From contig NZ_SMUV01000063.1 in NCBI RefSeq assembly GCF_004358185.1, positions 1-64,000 on the forward strand: a DNA stretch of 64,000 bases, given 5' to 3'. The notes beneath the pieces are model-generated. The model was not told the origin of the DNA and ran no database searches. It saw nothing but the letters and a program-made list of their open reading frames with translations. The position numbers and the translations under genes were made by a program. The stretch comes from Antarcticimicrobium luteum. GTDB taxonomy: Bacteria > Pseudomonadota > Alphaproteobacteria > Rhodobacterales > Rhodobacteraceae. Each line of letters begins with the position of its first letter. The first letter of the stretch is position 1. Positions 52,866 through 60,721 of the stretch are shown piece by piece.

Positions 52866-53831
52866 ATGAGCACCGATCCCTTTTTCCACCCCGTCTCCGG
52901 TTTCGATCTGCCCCGTTATGCCGGCGTGCCGACCTTCATGCGGCTGCCGCATGTGGGCTTGGATGATCCGCGCCTGGCCGATGTGCAGATCGGCCTGATC
53001 GGCACGCCCTGGGACAGCGGCACCACCAACCGCCCCGGCCCCCGCCACGGGCCGCGGCAGCTGCGCGACATGTCCACCATGATGCGCGCCCAGAACGGCG
53101 CCACTGGTGTGCGCCCGTTCGAGATGGTGAACTGCGCCGATCTGGGCGACGTGGCCCCCAACCCGGCCGATCTGCACGACAGCATGACCCGCATCACCGC
53201 CTTCTACGACAGGGTGCGCGACGCGGGGATCGTGCCGCTGACCGCCGGCGGCGATCACCTGAATTCGCTGCCGATCCTGCGCGCGTTAGGAAGGTCCGAG
53301 CCGGTGGGAATGATCCATTTCGACAGCCACACCGACCTGTTCAAGAGTTACTTTGGCGGCACGCAATACACTCACGGAACGCCCTTTCGCCGAGCGATCG
53401 AGGAAGGGCTGCTCGACCCCACCCGTGTCGTCCAGATCGGGATCCGCGGCACCACCTATGACAGCGAGGACCGCGATTTCGCGGACAGCGTCGGTGTCCG
53501 CGTGATCCCGATCGAAGAATTCCATGCCCGCGGCCCCGAGGACGTGATGGTGGAGGCAAAGGAGATCGCCGGCGACCGGCCGACCTACGTGTCCTACGAC
53601 ATCGACTTCGTCGATCCGGCCTTTGCCCCCGGCACCGGCACGCCGGAGGTGGGCGGGCCGAATTCCTACCAGGCGATCCAGGTTGCGCGGATGCTCGACG
53701 GCGTCAACATCATCGGCGCCGATCTGGTCGAGGTCTCGCCGCCCTTCGACGCCTCCGGCGCGACCGCCTATCTGGGCGCGTCGATCATGTTCGAGATGCT
53801 CTGCAATATGGCGCTGCGGGTCAAAGGCTGA
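52866..53831 (+). CDS. Guanidino-acid ureohydrolase (guanidinobutyrase/guanidinopropionase type)
   Basis: 321-residue arginase/agmatinase-fold enzyme that cleaves a guanidino group to urea plus an amine. All metal ligands are present: His131 (GGDH), Asp153, His155 and Asp157 in HFDSHTD, Asp245 and Asp247 in SYDIDFVDP. GTTNRPGPRHGPR and YTHGTPFRRAIEEGLLDP resemble the 4-guanidinobutyrase and 3-guanidinopropionase branch more than arginase. FDSH replaces the usual FDAH. AAGGA lies 8 bases before the ATG. Last gene of the NMT1-type importer operon; urea made here could join that taken in by the Urt system at 58-64 kb. Confidence 0.9.
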   Translation: MSTDPFFHPVSGFDLPRYAGVPTFMRLPHVGLDDPRLADVQIGLIGTPWDSGTTNRPGPRHGPRQLRDMSTMMRAQNGATGVRPFEMVNCADLGDVAPNPADLHDSMTRITAFYDRVRDAGIVPLTAGGDHLNSLPILRALGRSEPVGMIHFDSHTDLFKSYFGGTQYTHGTPFRRAIEEGLLDPTRVVQIGIRGTTYDSEDRDFADSVGVRVIPIEEFHARGPEDVMVEAKEIAGDRPTYVSYDIDFVDPAFAPGTGTPEVGGPNSYQAIQVARMLDGVNIIGADLVEVSPPFDASGATAYLGASIMFEMLCNMALRVKG

Positions 53832-53864
53832 GCCGCCGCCCGCGACCCCCGGCGCCGGCACCGG

Positions 53865-53882
53865 GCAGGGCGGTCGCCCTGC
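53865..53882. other. Hairpin after ureohydrolase gene
   Basis: GCAGGGCG and CGCCCTGC form a perfect inverted repeat separated by 2 bases, 33 bases after the ureohydrolase stop. No T-tract. It may mark the end of the operon. The rest of the gap up to 54093 contains a second small stem (53997-54017) and a possible 40-codon ORF. Confidence 0.4.
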
Positions 53883-53966
53883 AACACACCGGGGCCGGGC
53901 GCGGGCCGGCGGTTCCAACCCCCCGGCATATCCCCTAAGCTGAACCTCCAAGCCGGGGGACAGGCC

Positions 53967-54089
53967 ATGCCGGATCACCGAGACAGCAACCGCGACACCA
54001 CCCTTTTGGGGGGTGGTTGCGCCGGGGCGGTTTGCCGGGCGCAGTCGGCCTGTGACGGGCGGTTCCGCGGCCGGTGGCGGGGGAAATGA
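53967..54089 (+). CDS. Possible small ORF upstream of the phosphoglycerate sugar phosphatase gene
   Basis: A 40-codon frame begins at an ATG preceded by GGGGGA with a 6-base gap and stops 4 bases before the next gene start. The product begins MPDHRDSNRDTTLL and is Gly/Cys/Arg-rich near the middle and end. I recognise no family. It spans a small 7-bp hairpin (53997-54017). It could be a leader peptide coupled to the downstream gene, or simply a chance frame in GC-rich DNA. Confidence 0.25.
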   Translation: MPDHRDSNRDTTLLGGGCAGAVCRAQSACDGRFRGRWRGK

Positions 54090-54093
54090 GCGC

Positions 54094-54891
54094 GTGACCG
54101 CCAGCCGCCGCCCCTTGATTGTTTTCTCCGACCTTGACGGGACGCTGTTGGGCCACGGCGATTATTCCTGGGCGCCCGCCGCGCCGGCGCTGCGGCAGTT
54201 GCGGCGGATCGGGGCGGGGCTGGTGCTGGCCTCCAGCAAGACGGCGGCCGAGGTCGCCCCGCTGCGGGCCGAAATCGGTTTTGACGACTGGCCGGCCATC
54301 GTCGAGAACGGCTGCGGCCTGCTGCCGCCGGGACAGGCGGACAGCGACGGCACCGAAACCTACTGCAAGATCCGAGCCCTGTTGCCGGACCTGCCGCGGG
54401 GCTTCCGTGGTTTCGGTGACCTGTCGGTGGAAGAGGTGACCGAGGCGACCGGCCTGCCGCTGGCCGAGGCCGCGCGCGCCAAGACCCGGCAGTCCAGCGA
54501 GCCGGGGATCTGGACCGGCACCGGACAGGGGCTGGAGGAGTTCCTCGCCGCCGCCTCGGCACTCGGCCTGACCGCCCGGCGCGGCGGCCGGTTCCTGACG
54601 CTCTCGATGGGCGGGACCAAGGCCGACCGGATGGACGAGATCCTCCGCGCCCATGGCCCGCGCCATTCGATCGCCCTGGGCGATGCGCCGAACGATGTGG
54701 AAATGCTGCAACGGGCAGAGTTTGGCGTGATCGTCAGCAACGATCATGCCCCGCCGCTGCCCGCCTTGCCGGGCGAGGCGACCGGGCACATCCTGCGCAC
54801 GCGCCAGCAAGGCCCGCAGGGCTGGGCAGAGGGCATTTCACGCCTCTTGCTGGAACTGGACCTGATCAGGGAGCCGATTGCCGATGGCTGA
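54094..54891 (+). CDS. HAD phosphatase, glucosyl/mannosyl-3-phosphoglycerate phosphatase family
   Basis: 265-residue HAD-superfamily phosphatase (MPGP family, Cof-like cap). Nucleophile and acid Asp13 and Asp15 are in FSDLDGTLLGHGDY, the second motif Ser/Thr in VLASSKTAAEV, Lys in GGTKADRMDEIL and the last motif GDAPNDVEMLQRAEFG. It dephosphorylates glucosyl- or mannosyl-3-phosphoglycerate to the glycerate osmolyte. The start is a GTG at 54094; an ATG a few bases earlier is out of frame, and the ribosome binding site is weak. It overlaps the synthase gene by 8 bases, the normal gpgP-gpgS pairing. Confidence 0.88.
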   Translation: MTASRRPLIVFSDLDGTLLGHGDYSWAPAAPALRQLRRIGAGLVLASSKTAAEVAPLRAEIGFDDWPAIVENGCGLLPPGQADSDGTETYCKIRALLPDLPRGFRGFGDLSVEEVTEATGLPLAEAARAKTRQSSEPGIWTGTGQGLEEFLAAASALGLTARRGGRFLTLSMGGTKADRMDEILRAHGPRHSIALGDAPNDVEMLQRAEFGVIVSNDHAPPLPALPGEATGHILRTRQQGPQGWAEGISRLLLELDLIREPIADG

Positions 54892-56110
54892 CTTTCACCA
54901 GAACGGAAACATTGCGACGCTGCACAATCTGCGCACGCGCGACCTGGACGATCTGACCTATGAGCTCTCGGCCTTTGCCGAGACGCGCAAGATCACCCTG
55001 ATCCTGCCCTCCCTCTATTCCGAGCTTGAGGGCGAGGCGCTGCCGCATATCCTCGACGAGCTTGCCCAGGTGCCCTATCTGCACCGCATCGTGATCGGGC
55101 TGGACCAGGCGGACGAGGCGCAGTTCCGCCATGCGCAGCGGTTCTTTTCCCGCCTGCCGCAGACCCATATGGTGATCTGGAACGACAGCCCGCGGATGCA
55201 GGCGCTTGTGCAGCGGCTGGAGCGTCTGGGGCTGGCCCCGCAGGAGCCGGGCAAGGGCAGGAACGTCTGGACCTGCATCGGTTATCTGATCGCCTGCGCC
55301 GACAGCGCGGTGATGGCGCTGCATGATTGCGATATCCTGACCTATGACCGCGAGATGCTGGCGCGGCTGATCTATCCGGTGGCGAACCCCGGCTTTCCCT
55401 ACCAGATGGCCAAGGGCTATTACCCGCGCATCGGCGATGGCAAGCTGAACGGCCGGGTGACGCGGCTGCTGGTCAGCCCGCTGCTGATCGCGCTGAAACG
55501 GGTCGTGGGGGATCGCGATTACCTCGATTACCTGCGCAGCTTCCGCTATCCGCTGTCGGGTGAGTTCGCCATGCGCACGCCGACGCTGCCGGACCTTCGC
55601 ATCCCCTCGGACTGGGGGCTGGAGATCGGCGTGCTGTCCGAGGCCTGGCGCAACCTGGCGCCGCAGTCGGTCTGCCAGGTGGAAATATCCGACGCCTATG
55701 ACCACAAACATCAGGAGCTGTCGCCCGAGGATGCCAGCCGCGGCCTCAGCCGCATGTCCACCGATATCTGCAAGGCGATCTTCCGCAAGCTGGCCGCCGA
55801 CGGCACGGTGTTCACCCCGAACGTGTTCCGCACGCTGAAGGCCACCTATTACCGCTGCGCGCTGGACCTGCTGGAAAGCTTCTATGCCGACGCGCGGATG
55901 AACGGGCTGGCGGTGGACCGCCACAAGGAAGAGAAATCCATCGAGCTTTTCGCCGAGAACATCATCCGCGCCGGCCAGGTGTTCCTCGACAACCCGCACG
56001 AAAGCCCGTTCATCCCCACATGGAACCGGGTGCATTCCGCCGATCCGGAGTTTCTGGCGGACATGCGCCGGGCGGCGGCGGCGGATCTTGAGGAGTATGC
56101 AGCGGGCTGA
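54884..56110 (+). CDS. Glucosyl-3-phosphoglycerate synthase family glycosyltransferase
   Basis: 408-residue retaining glycosyltransferase that joins a nucleotide-sugar to 3-phosphoglycerate. The metal-binding DxD is Asp148-Cys-Asp150 in ALHDCDILTYD. QMAKGYYPRIGDGKLNGRVTRLL and the acceptor-binding EIGVLSEAWR block agree with GpgS-type (GT81) enzymes. The ATG at 54884 overlaps the phosphatase gene; AGGGAG lies 10 bases upstream. With the phosphatase it makes glucosylglycerate, an osmolyte of nitrogen-poor or saline conditions. Mannosylglycerate cannot be excluded by sequence alone, but the downstream phosphorylase favours glucose. Confidence 0.86.
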   Translation: MADFHQNGNIATLHNLRTRDLDDLTYELSAFAETRKITLILPSLYSELEGEALPHILDELAQVPYLHRIVIGLDQADEAQFRHAQRFFSRLPQTHMVIWNDSPRMQALVQRLERLGLAPQEPGKGRNVWTCIGYLIACADSAVMALHDCDILTYDREMLARLIYPVANPGFPYQMAKGYYPRIGDGKLNGRVTRLLVSPLLIALKRVVGDRDYLDYLRSFRYPLSGEFAMRTPTLPDLRIPSDWGLEIGVLSEAWRNLAPQSVCQVEISDAYDHKHQELSPEDASRGLSRMSTDICKAIFRKLAADGTVFTPNVFRTLKATYYRCALDLLESFYADARMNGLAVDRHKEEKSIELFAENIIRAGQVFLDNPHESPFIPTWNRVHSADPEFLADMRRAAAADLEEYAAG

Positions 56111-56166
56111 AAGAGGTCGGCCTGCGGCCCTGTTCCGCACAGGTGGGGCAAATCCACAGGCCTCGT

Positions 56167-57915
56167 TCAGCTCCGGTTCGAGATCCAGCGGCACTGGTAG
56201 GGGCTGAAGGGGATCTCGGGGCCGGTCGGAATGACCGCCTCTTCGGACAGCAGATCGACCCAGTGGTCGTCCTCGATCAGGTTGATCTCCGACGGGCTGA
56301 TCAGAACCGTCTCGTCGCTGACATTGTGGATGGCAAAGACCGACTGGGTGCGATCCAGGCTCTGACGCCAGACCCCGAACAGCCGCTCGTCCAGCCGCAG
56401 GGTGAACTGGGTGGCGTTGGGGTGGAACGCCTTTTGCCGGGCGCGCAGGCGCAGCCGATGCGACAGCCCGTGCAACACCTGTGCCTGCTCCGAGGCGGGA
56501 TCGGCCAGACGCCTGAGCAATTCGGGATAATCCCAGCGGTGGCGGTTGATGGCGCGGTTCATGCCGCGCCGTTCGACGCCCTCGTGATCGTTCGGGGTGG
56601 CCAGCATCGAATGGATGTAGAACGCCGGGATCCCCTCCAGCGACATCACGATGGTCTGCGAGCAAAGGAACCGGGCGATGTGATGAGCGGCATCCTCGCC
56701 CCTGAAGGTATGCCGCATCGCATCGAAGAGCGATGAGTTCAGCTCATAGGGTTCCTCGCCGCCGCCGGGCGTGGCCCGCATCGACACCAGCCCGCCGGCC
56801 TGCCGCACGGTGTCGATCATCCGCGCCTTTTCCTCGGGCGGCAGCACCCCCTCGGCGGGGCGCATGCCGATGCCGTCGTGGCTGGCGGTGAAGTTGAGAT
56901 AGGCACACCCCAGTTGCGCCGGCGGCATCGCCGATTGCCAGCGGTGCAGGTATTTCGCGGTGCCCGACTGCATCGCATGCAGGATCAGCGGCGGCAGCGG
57001 AAAGTTGTAGACCGCGTGCGCCTCGTTTCCGTTGCCGAAATACGAAAGGTTTTCCGTGCGCGGCACGTTGGTTTCGGTCAGCAGCACCACCGGTTCGACC
57101 GCATAGTCGCAGAGCAGCCGGATCAGCTGCACGATGGCGTGGGTCTGCGGCAGGTGGATGCAGGGCGTGCCCACCTCTTTCCACAGAAAGGCGACCGCAT
57201 CCAGCCGCAGGGTGCGCACCCCCTTGTCGATGTGCATCCGGATGATGCGCAGCATCTCCAGCAGCACCTCGGGGTTGCGGAAATCCAGATCGATCTGGTC
57301 ATGGCTGAAGGTGCACCAGACATGGCGCGGCCCGTCCCTGGTTCCGACCTTCTGCAACAGCGGCGTCGTGCGGGGGCGCACCACGTCGGACAGATCGTCC
57401 GCGGGGCTGGCCTCGAAAAAGAACCGGTCATAGGGCGGCAGGCGCTGGCGATAGGCGTTGAACCACGGCCCCTGGCTGGAGACGTGGTTCAGCACCAGAT
57501 CCGACATCAGGTGGAACCGCTCGGCGATGCGGCCGATGTCGGACCATTCGCCCAGTTGCGGGTTGACCGCGCGGTAATCCGTCACCGCGAACCCGTCGTC
57601 CGAGGTGTAGGGAAAGAACGGCAGGATATGCACGCCGTTGACCACCCCCTCCATATGGCGGGTCAGGAAATCGTGCAGCAGATCCAGCGGTTTATGACTG
57701 CCGTCGACGATCGAATTGCCATAGGTGATCAGCAGACTGTCGTGCTCGGACCATAGCCGGTTGCCGGGCGAGCGCGCCCGCTGGCGGCGGTGGGTGTCCC
57801 CGGGCCAGAAGGCCTCGACAATCTGGCTGATCACGATGTCGGCGTCGAACTCCGGATAGACATGGCGGACCAGCCCGGTCAGGCGCGCGTGGAAGGCATT
57901 GATCGTCGTGGACAC
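56167..57915 (-). CDS. GH13_18 phosphorylase, probable glucosylglycerate phosphorylase
   Basis: 582-residue alpha-amylase-family phosphorylase of the sucrose phosphorylase group. Nucleophile Asp239 (TLRLDAVAF), acid/base Glu281 (LLTETNVPR) and Asp347 (ASHDGIGM) are all present; SDLVLNHVSSQGPWF is the region I motif. Given the synthase and phosphatase next door, the most likely reaction is phosphorolysis of glucosylglycerate to glucose 1-phosphate and glycerate, as known for homologues in this group. Start is the GTG at 57915 (GAGGAG 11 bases upstream); a longer frame is unsupported. It is convergent with the synthase and follows urtE on the same strand, 111 bases away. Confidence 0.87.
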   Translation of the reverse strand: MSTTINAFHARLTGLVRHVYPEFDADIVISQIVEAFWPGDTHRRQRARSPGNRLWSEHDSLLITYGNSIVDGSHKPLDLLHDFLTRHMEGVVNGVHILPFFPYTSDDGFAVTDYRAVNPQLGEWSDIGRIAERFHLMSDLVLNHVSSQGPWFNAYRQRLPPYDRFFFEASPADDLSDVVRPRTTPLLQKVGTRDGPRHVWCTFSHDQIDLDFRNPEVLLEMLRIIRMHIDKGVRTLRLDAVAFLWKEVGTPCIHLPQTHAIVQLIRLLCDYAVEPVVLLTETNVPRTENLSYFGNGNEAHAVYNFPLPPLILHAMQSGTAKYLHRWQSAMPPAQLGCAYLNFTASHDGIGMRPAEGVLPPEEKARMIDTVRQAGGLVSMRATPGGGEEPYELNSSLFDAMRHTFRGEDAAHHIARFLCSQTIVMSLEGIPAFYIHSMLATPNDHEGVERRGMNRAINRHRWDYPELLRRLADPASEQAQVLHGLSHRLRLRARQKAFHPNATQFTLRLDERLFGVWRQSLDRTQSVFAIHNVSDETVLISPSEINLIEDDHWVDLLSEEAVIPTGPEIPFSPYQCRWISNRS

Positions 57916-58026
57916 CTTGGGTCGGCTCCTCGCGTACAGGGCGGCCGGAGGGCTGCCGGGTGGGGATAAGTCTGGCGCGTCCGGGCCCGGAGTCAAACCG
58001 GCCGCCGGGCGCCCGGGGATGGGGCG

Positions 58027-58722
58027 TCAGACCGAGACGCTGCTCATCAGTGCGTCGCGCGCGACCGCGCCCTTGCGGCCGCTCAGCTTCACCGCGCCGC
58101 GCTCGACCACATAAAAGCTGTCTCCAAGGTCGTAGGCAAAGCTGAAATACTGCTCGACCAGCACGATGGCCATTTCGCCCTTTTCCCGCAGCCGCTCGAT
58201 CACCCGGCCGATCTGCTGGATGATATTCGGCTGAATGCCCTCGGTCGGCTCGTCCAGCAGCAGCAGCTTGGGCTTGGCGATCAGCGCCCGCGCGATGGCA
58301 AGCTGCTGTTGCTGCCCGCCCGACAGGTCGCCGCCGCGACGATGCAGGAAATCCTTCAGGATCGGGAACAGCTCGAAAATCTCATCGGGGACGACGTGCT
58401 CGCTGCGCGGCAGGCAGGCAAAGCCGGTCTCAAGGTTCTCGCGCACCGTCAGCAGCGGAAAGATGTCACGCCCCTGCGGGACGTAACCGACACCCTTTCG
58501 GGCGAGGACATGCGCCGGTGCCCGGCCGATGGTCTCTCCGTCCAGAACATAGCTGCCGCCCGAGCGCGGGTGGGTGCCCGAGATCGCCTTCATCAGGCTG
58601 GTCTTGCCGACCCCGTTTGTGCCCATCACGCAGGTCACTTCGCCCTGCTTCGCGGTCAGATCGATTCCGTTCAGGATCCGGCTGCCGCCGTAATGCAGGG
58701 TCAGCCCCTCGATTTTCAGCAT
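58027..58722 (-). CDS. urtE: Urea ABC transporter ATPase UrtE
   Basis: 231-residue LivF-type ATPase. Walker A GTNGVGKTSLMK, signature LSGGQQQQLAIARAL, Walker B LLLDEPTEGIQPNII; EGIQPNIIQQIG is the UrtE hallmark. The ATG at 58722 lies 1 base after the urtD stop with GGA 7 bases upstream. Second ATPase of the urea importer, last of urtABCDE. It is followed on this strand by the phosphorylase gene, not by urease genes. Confidence 0.92.
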   Translation of the reverse strand: MLKIEGLTLHYGGSRILNGIDLTAKQGEVTCVMGTNGVGKTSLMKAISGTHPRSGGSYVLDGETIGRAPAHVLARKGVGYVPQGRDIFPLLTVRENLETGFACLPRSEHVVPDEIFELFPILKDFLHRRGGDLSGGQQQQLAIARALIAKPKLLLLDEPTEGIQPNIIQQIGRVIERLREKGEMAIVLVEQYFSFAYDLGDSFYVVERGAVKLSGRKGAVARDALMSSVSV

Positions 58723-58723
58723 G

Positions 58724-59464
58724 TCAGCGTCCAAGATAGACCTCGATGACCTGTTCGTTCCGGGTGACGTGATCGAGCGAGCCTTCGGCCAGAACCGCCC
58801 CCTCGTGCAGCACGGTGACCTTGCAGTCGAGACGGCGCACGAATTCCATGTCGTGCTCCACCACGACGACGGCGCGGGTCTTGGCGGCCTCTTTCAGAAG
58901 ATCGGTGGTGTGCTCCCGCTCGGCCAGGGTCATGCCGGCGGCCGGTTCGTCCACCAGCAGCAGGCGCGGCTCCTGCGCCAGCAGCATGCCGATCTCCAGC
59001 CATTGCTTCTGGCCGTGGCTCAGCTCGCCCGCCTTGCGATGCAGCGCGGCGGAAAGGCCAATTTCGTCGGCCAGCTCCGCCACCCGGTCCCGGTCGGCGG
59101 CGACGGGGCGGAACATCAACACGGCAAAAGGATTGCGGTCCTTCTTCAGCGCCATCATCAGGTTGTCTGCGACGCTCTGATCCTCGAACACGGTGGGGCG
59201 CTGGAACTTGCGCCCGATGCCCATCTGCGCGATCCGGCTTTCGGAGAGCGACAGCAGCGAGACGCTCTTTTCGCCATAGGTGACGCGGCCCTCGTCGGGC
59301 CGGGTCTTGCCGGTGACGATGTCCATGAACGTCGTCTTGCCGGCCCCGTTCGGGCCGATCACCGCGCGCAGCTCGGCCTCGCCTATCTGGAACGACAGGT
59401 TGTTGATCGCCCTGAACCCGTCGAAAGAGACGGAGACGCCGGAGACCTCAAGCAGTGTTGTCAT
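58724..59464 (-). CDS. urtD: Urea ABC transporter ATPase UrtD
   Basis: 246-residue LivG-type ATPase. Walker A GPNGAGKTTFMDIVTG, signature ELSHGQKQWLEIGMLLAQEP (UrtD form of the ABC signature), Walker B LLVDEPAAGMT, switch His in VVVEHDMEFV. GGAGG lies 7 bases before the ATG at 59464; the frame is open upstream through urtC but that part is out of the gene. It overlaps the urtC stop by ATGA. Confidence 0.93.
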   Translation of the reverse strand: MTTLLEVSGVSVSFDGFRAINNLSFQIGEAELRAVIGPNGAGKTTFMDIVTGKTRPDEGRVTYGEKSVSLLSLSESRIAQMGIGRKFQRPTVFEDQSVADNLMMALKKDRNPFAVLMFRPVAADRDRVAELADEIGLSAALHRKAGELSHGQKQWLEIGMLLAQEPRLLLVDEPAAGMTLAEREHTTDLLKEAAKTRAVVVVEHDMEFVRRLDCKVTVLHEGAVLAEGSLDHVTRNEQVIEVYLGR

Positions 59465-60720
59465 TGATCCGCCTCCCGTTCGCGCAGCGCGCCTGCGTCG
59501 GGGCCAAGGTCGGCGCCATGGCGGTCCGGGCTCTTGATCCGCGCGGCCAGATCGACCAGCCCGCCGATGCCCTTGGGCGCGAACAGCGTCACCGCGACAA
59601 AGGACAGGCCCAGCAGCACCGTCCACCAGTCGACCCATTGGATGCGCAGCGGCCCGAGCACCAGATCGGGCGCCTGCCCGCCGGTGAACCAGGTCGACAG
59701 CAGCGAAACGAAACCGGCCCCGATCACCGCGCCGTAAAGCCGGCCGCGCCCGCCGATGGCGACCCAGACGGCGAGGTAGATCGAGGCGATGGGCGCGATC
59801 TCGGCGGGGTTGATGATGCCGGCCTGCGGGTAATAGAGCGCTCCGGCGATGCTGGCGATCACCGCGGTCAGGGTAAAGACCACCAGTTTGAACCCCTCGA
59901 CCGGATAGCCGAGGAAGCGCACCCGCGTCTCGTCGTCGCGGATGGCCCGGATGACCGAGCCGAACTTGCCCGAGACCAGCCAGGCGCAGAACAGGTATCC
60001 CACCCCCAGCGCCAGCGCCGAGGCCCAGAAGAACCACAGCGAGACCGCCGATTGCGGGATGTCATCCAGTCCCGGCAGGTTCTGCAGCCCCGACAACCCG
60101 TTGTTGCCCCTCAGCCCGCTGTCGTTCTGGAACAGGTACAGCGACAGCGCCAGCGTCATCGCCTGGGTCAGGATCGAGAGATACACCCCGGTCACCCGGC
60201 TGCGGAACGCCAGCCAGCCGAACACCAGCGCCAGCAGCCCCGGCACCACCACCACGGCGGCCAGTTGCAGCGGCAGCGAATGGGCAAAGGCCCAGACGGG
60301 CGGAAACTCAGACGCGCCGACGACGCCAAAGATCTGGGTGGCGATGCCGTCGGAAATCTCCTGTGCGGTGGGCGGCAGCTCGGCTGCGGCGAGGCTGTCG
60401 GCGACGATCATGCGGGTACGCTCGTACATCAGCCACATGCCGACGGCATAGCCGCCGAGGCCAAAGAACGCCATGTGCCCCAGCGACAGGATCCCGCAAT
60501 AGCCCCAGACCAGATCCATCGCCAAAGCGACGAGGCAGAAGCACAGCGTCTTGCCCAGCGTCTTGACAAAACTGGTCGAGATCGCGCCGATCCCGGCGCC
60601 CTCGGACAGCAGCGTCACGCCAAGCGTGAACAGCGCCAGGATGGTGAGGAACACCAGCACCGAGGGATGTCGCAGCACCAGCGGCCGGCGCGCGGGGGCG
60701 GAGAGGGTCATATCGCTCAT
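59461..60720 (-). CDS. urtC: Urea ABC transporter permease UrtC
   Basis: 419-residue LivM-type permease with about ten hydrophobic segments, starting LVFLTILALFTLGVTLL. GILSLGHMAFFGLGGYAVGMWLMY near residue 95 and FRSRVTGVYLSILTQAM near 175 are typical of the branched-chain/urea permeases. GGAGG lies 6 bases before the ATG, just after the urtB stop. Length is that of UrtC and longer than LivM because of a periplasmic loop around residues 110-145. Confidence 0.93.
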   Translation of the reverse strand: MSDMTLSAPARRPLVLRHPSVLVFLTILALFTLGVTLLSEGAGIGAISTSFVKTLGKTLCFCLVALAMDLVWGYCGILSLGHMAFFGLGGYAVGMWLMYERTRMIVADSLAAAELPPTAQEISDGIATQIFGVVGASEFPPVWAFAHSLPLQLAAVVVVPGLLALVFGWLAFRSRVTGVYLSILTQAMTLALSLYLFQNDSGLRGNNGLSGLQNLPGLDDIPQSAVSLWFFWASALALGVGYLFCAWLVSGKFGSVIRAIRDDETRVRFLGYPVEGFKLVVFTLTAVIASIAGALYYPQAGIINPAEIAPIASIYLAVWVAIGGRGRLYGAVIGAGFVSLLSTWFTGGQAPDLVLGPLRIQWVDWWTVLLGLSFVAVTLFAPKGIGGLVDLAARIKSPDRHGADLGPDAGALREREADQ

Positions 60721-60721
60721 C

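Noticed and set aside
54094-56110. Mannosylglycerate rather than glucosylglycerate synthesis
   Set aside because: Not excluded by sequence, but the neighbouring GH13_18 phosphorylase makes glucosylglycerate the better hypothesis; kept as an alternative only.
58724-60037. Extended frame joining urtD with upstream sequence (437 codons)
   Set aside because: The first 190 codons run out of frame through urtC. GGAGG and ATG at 59464 give a normal UrtD of 246 residues.
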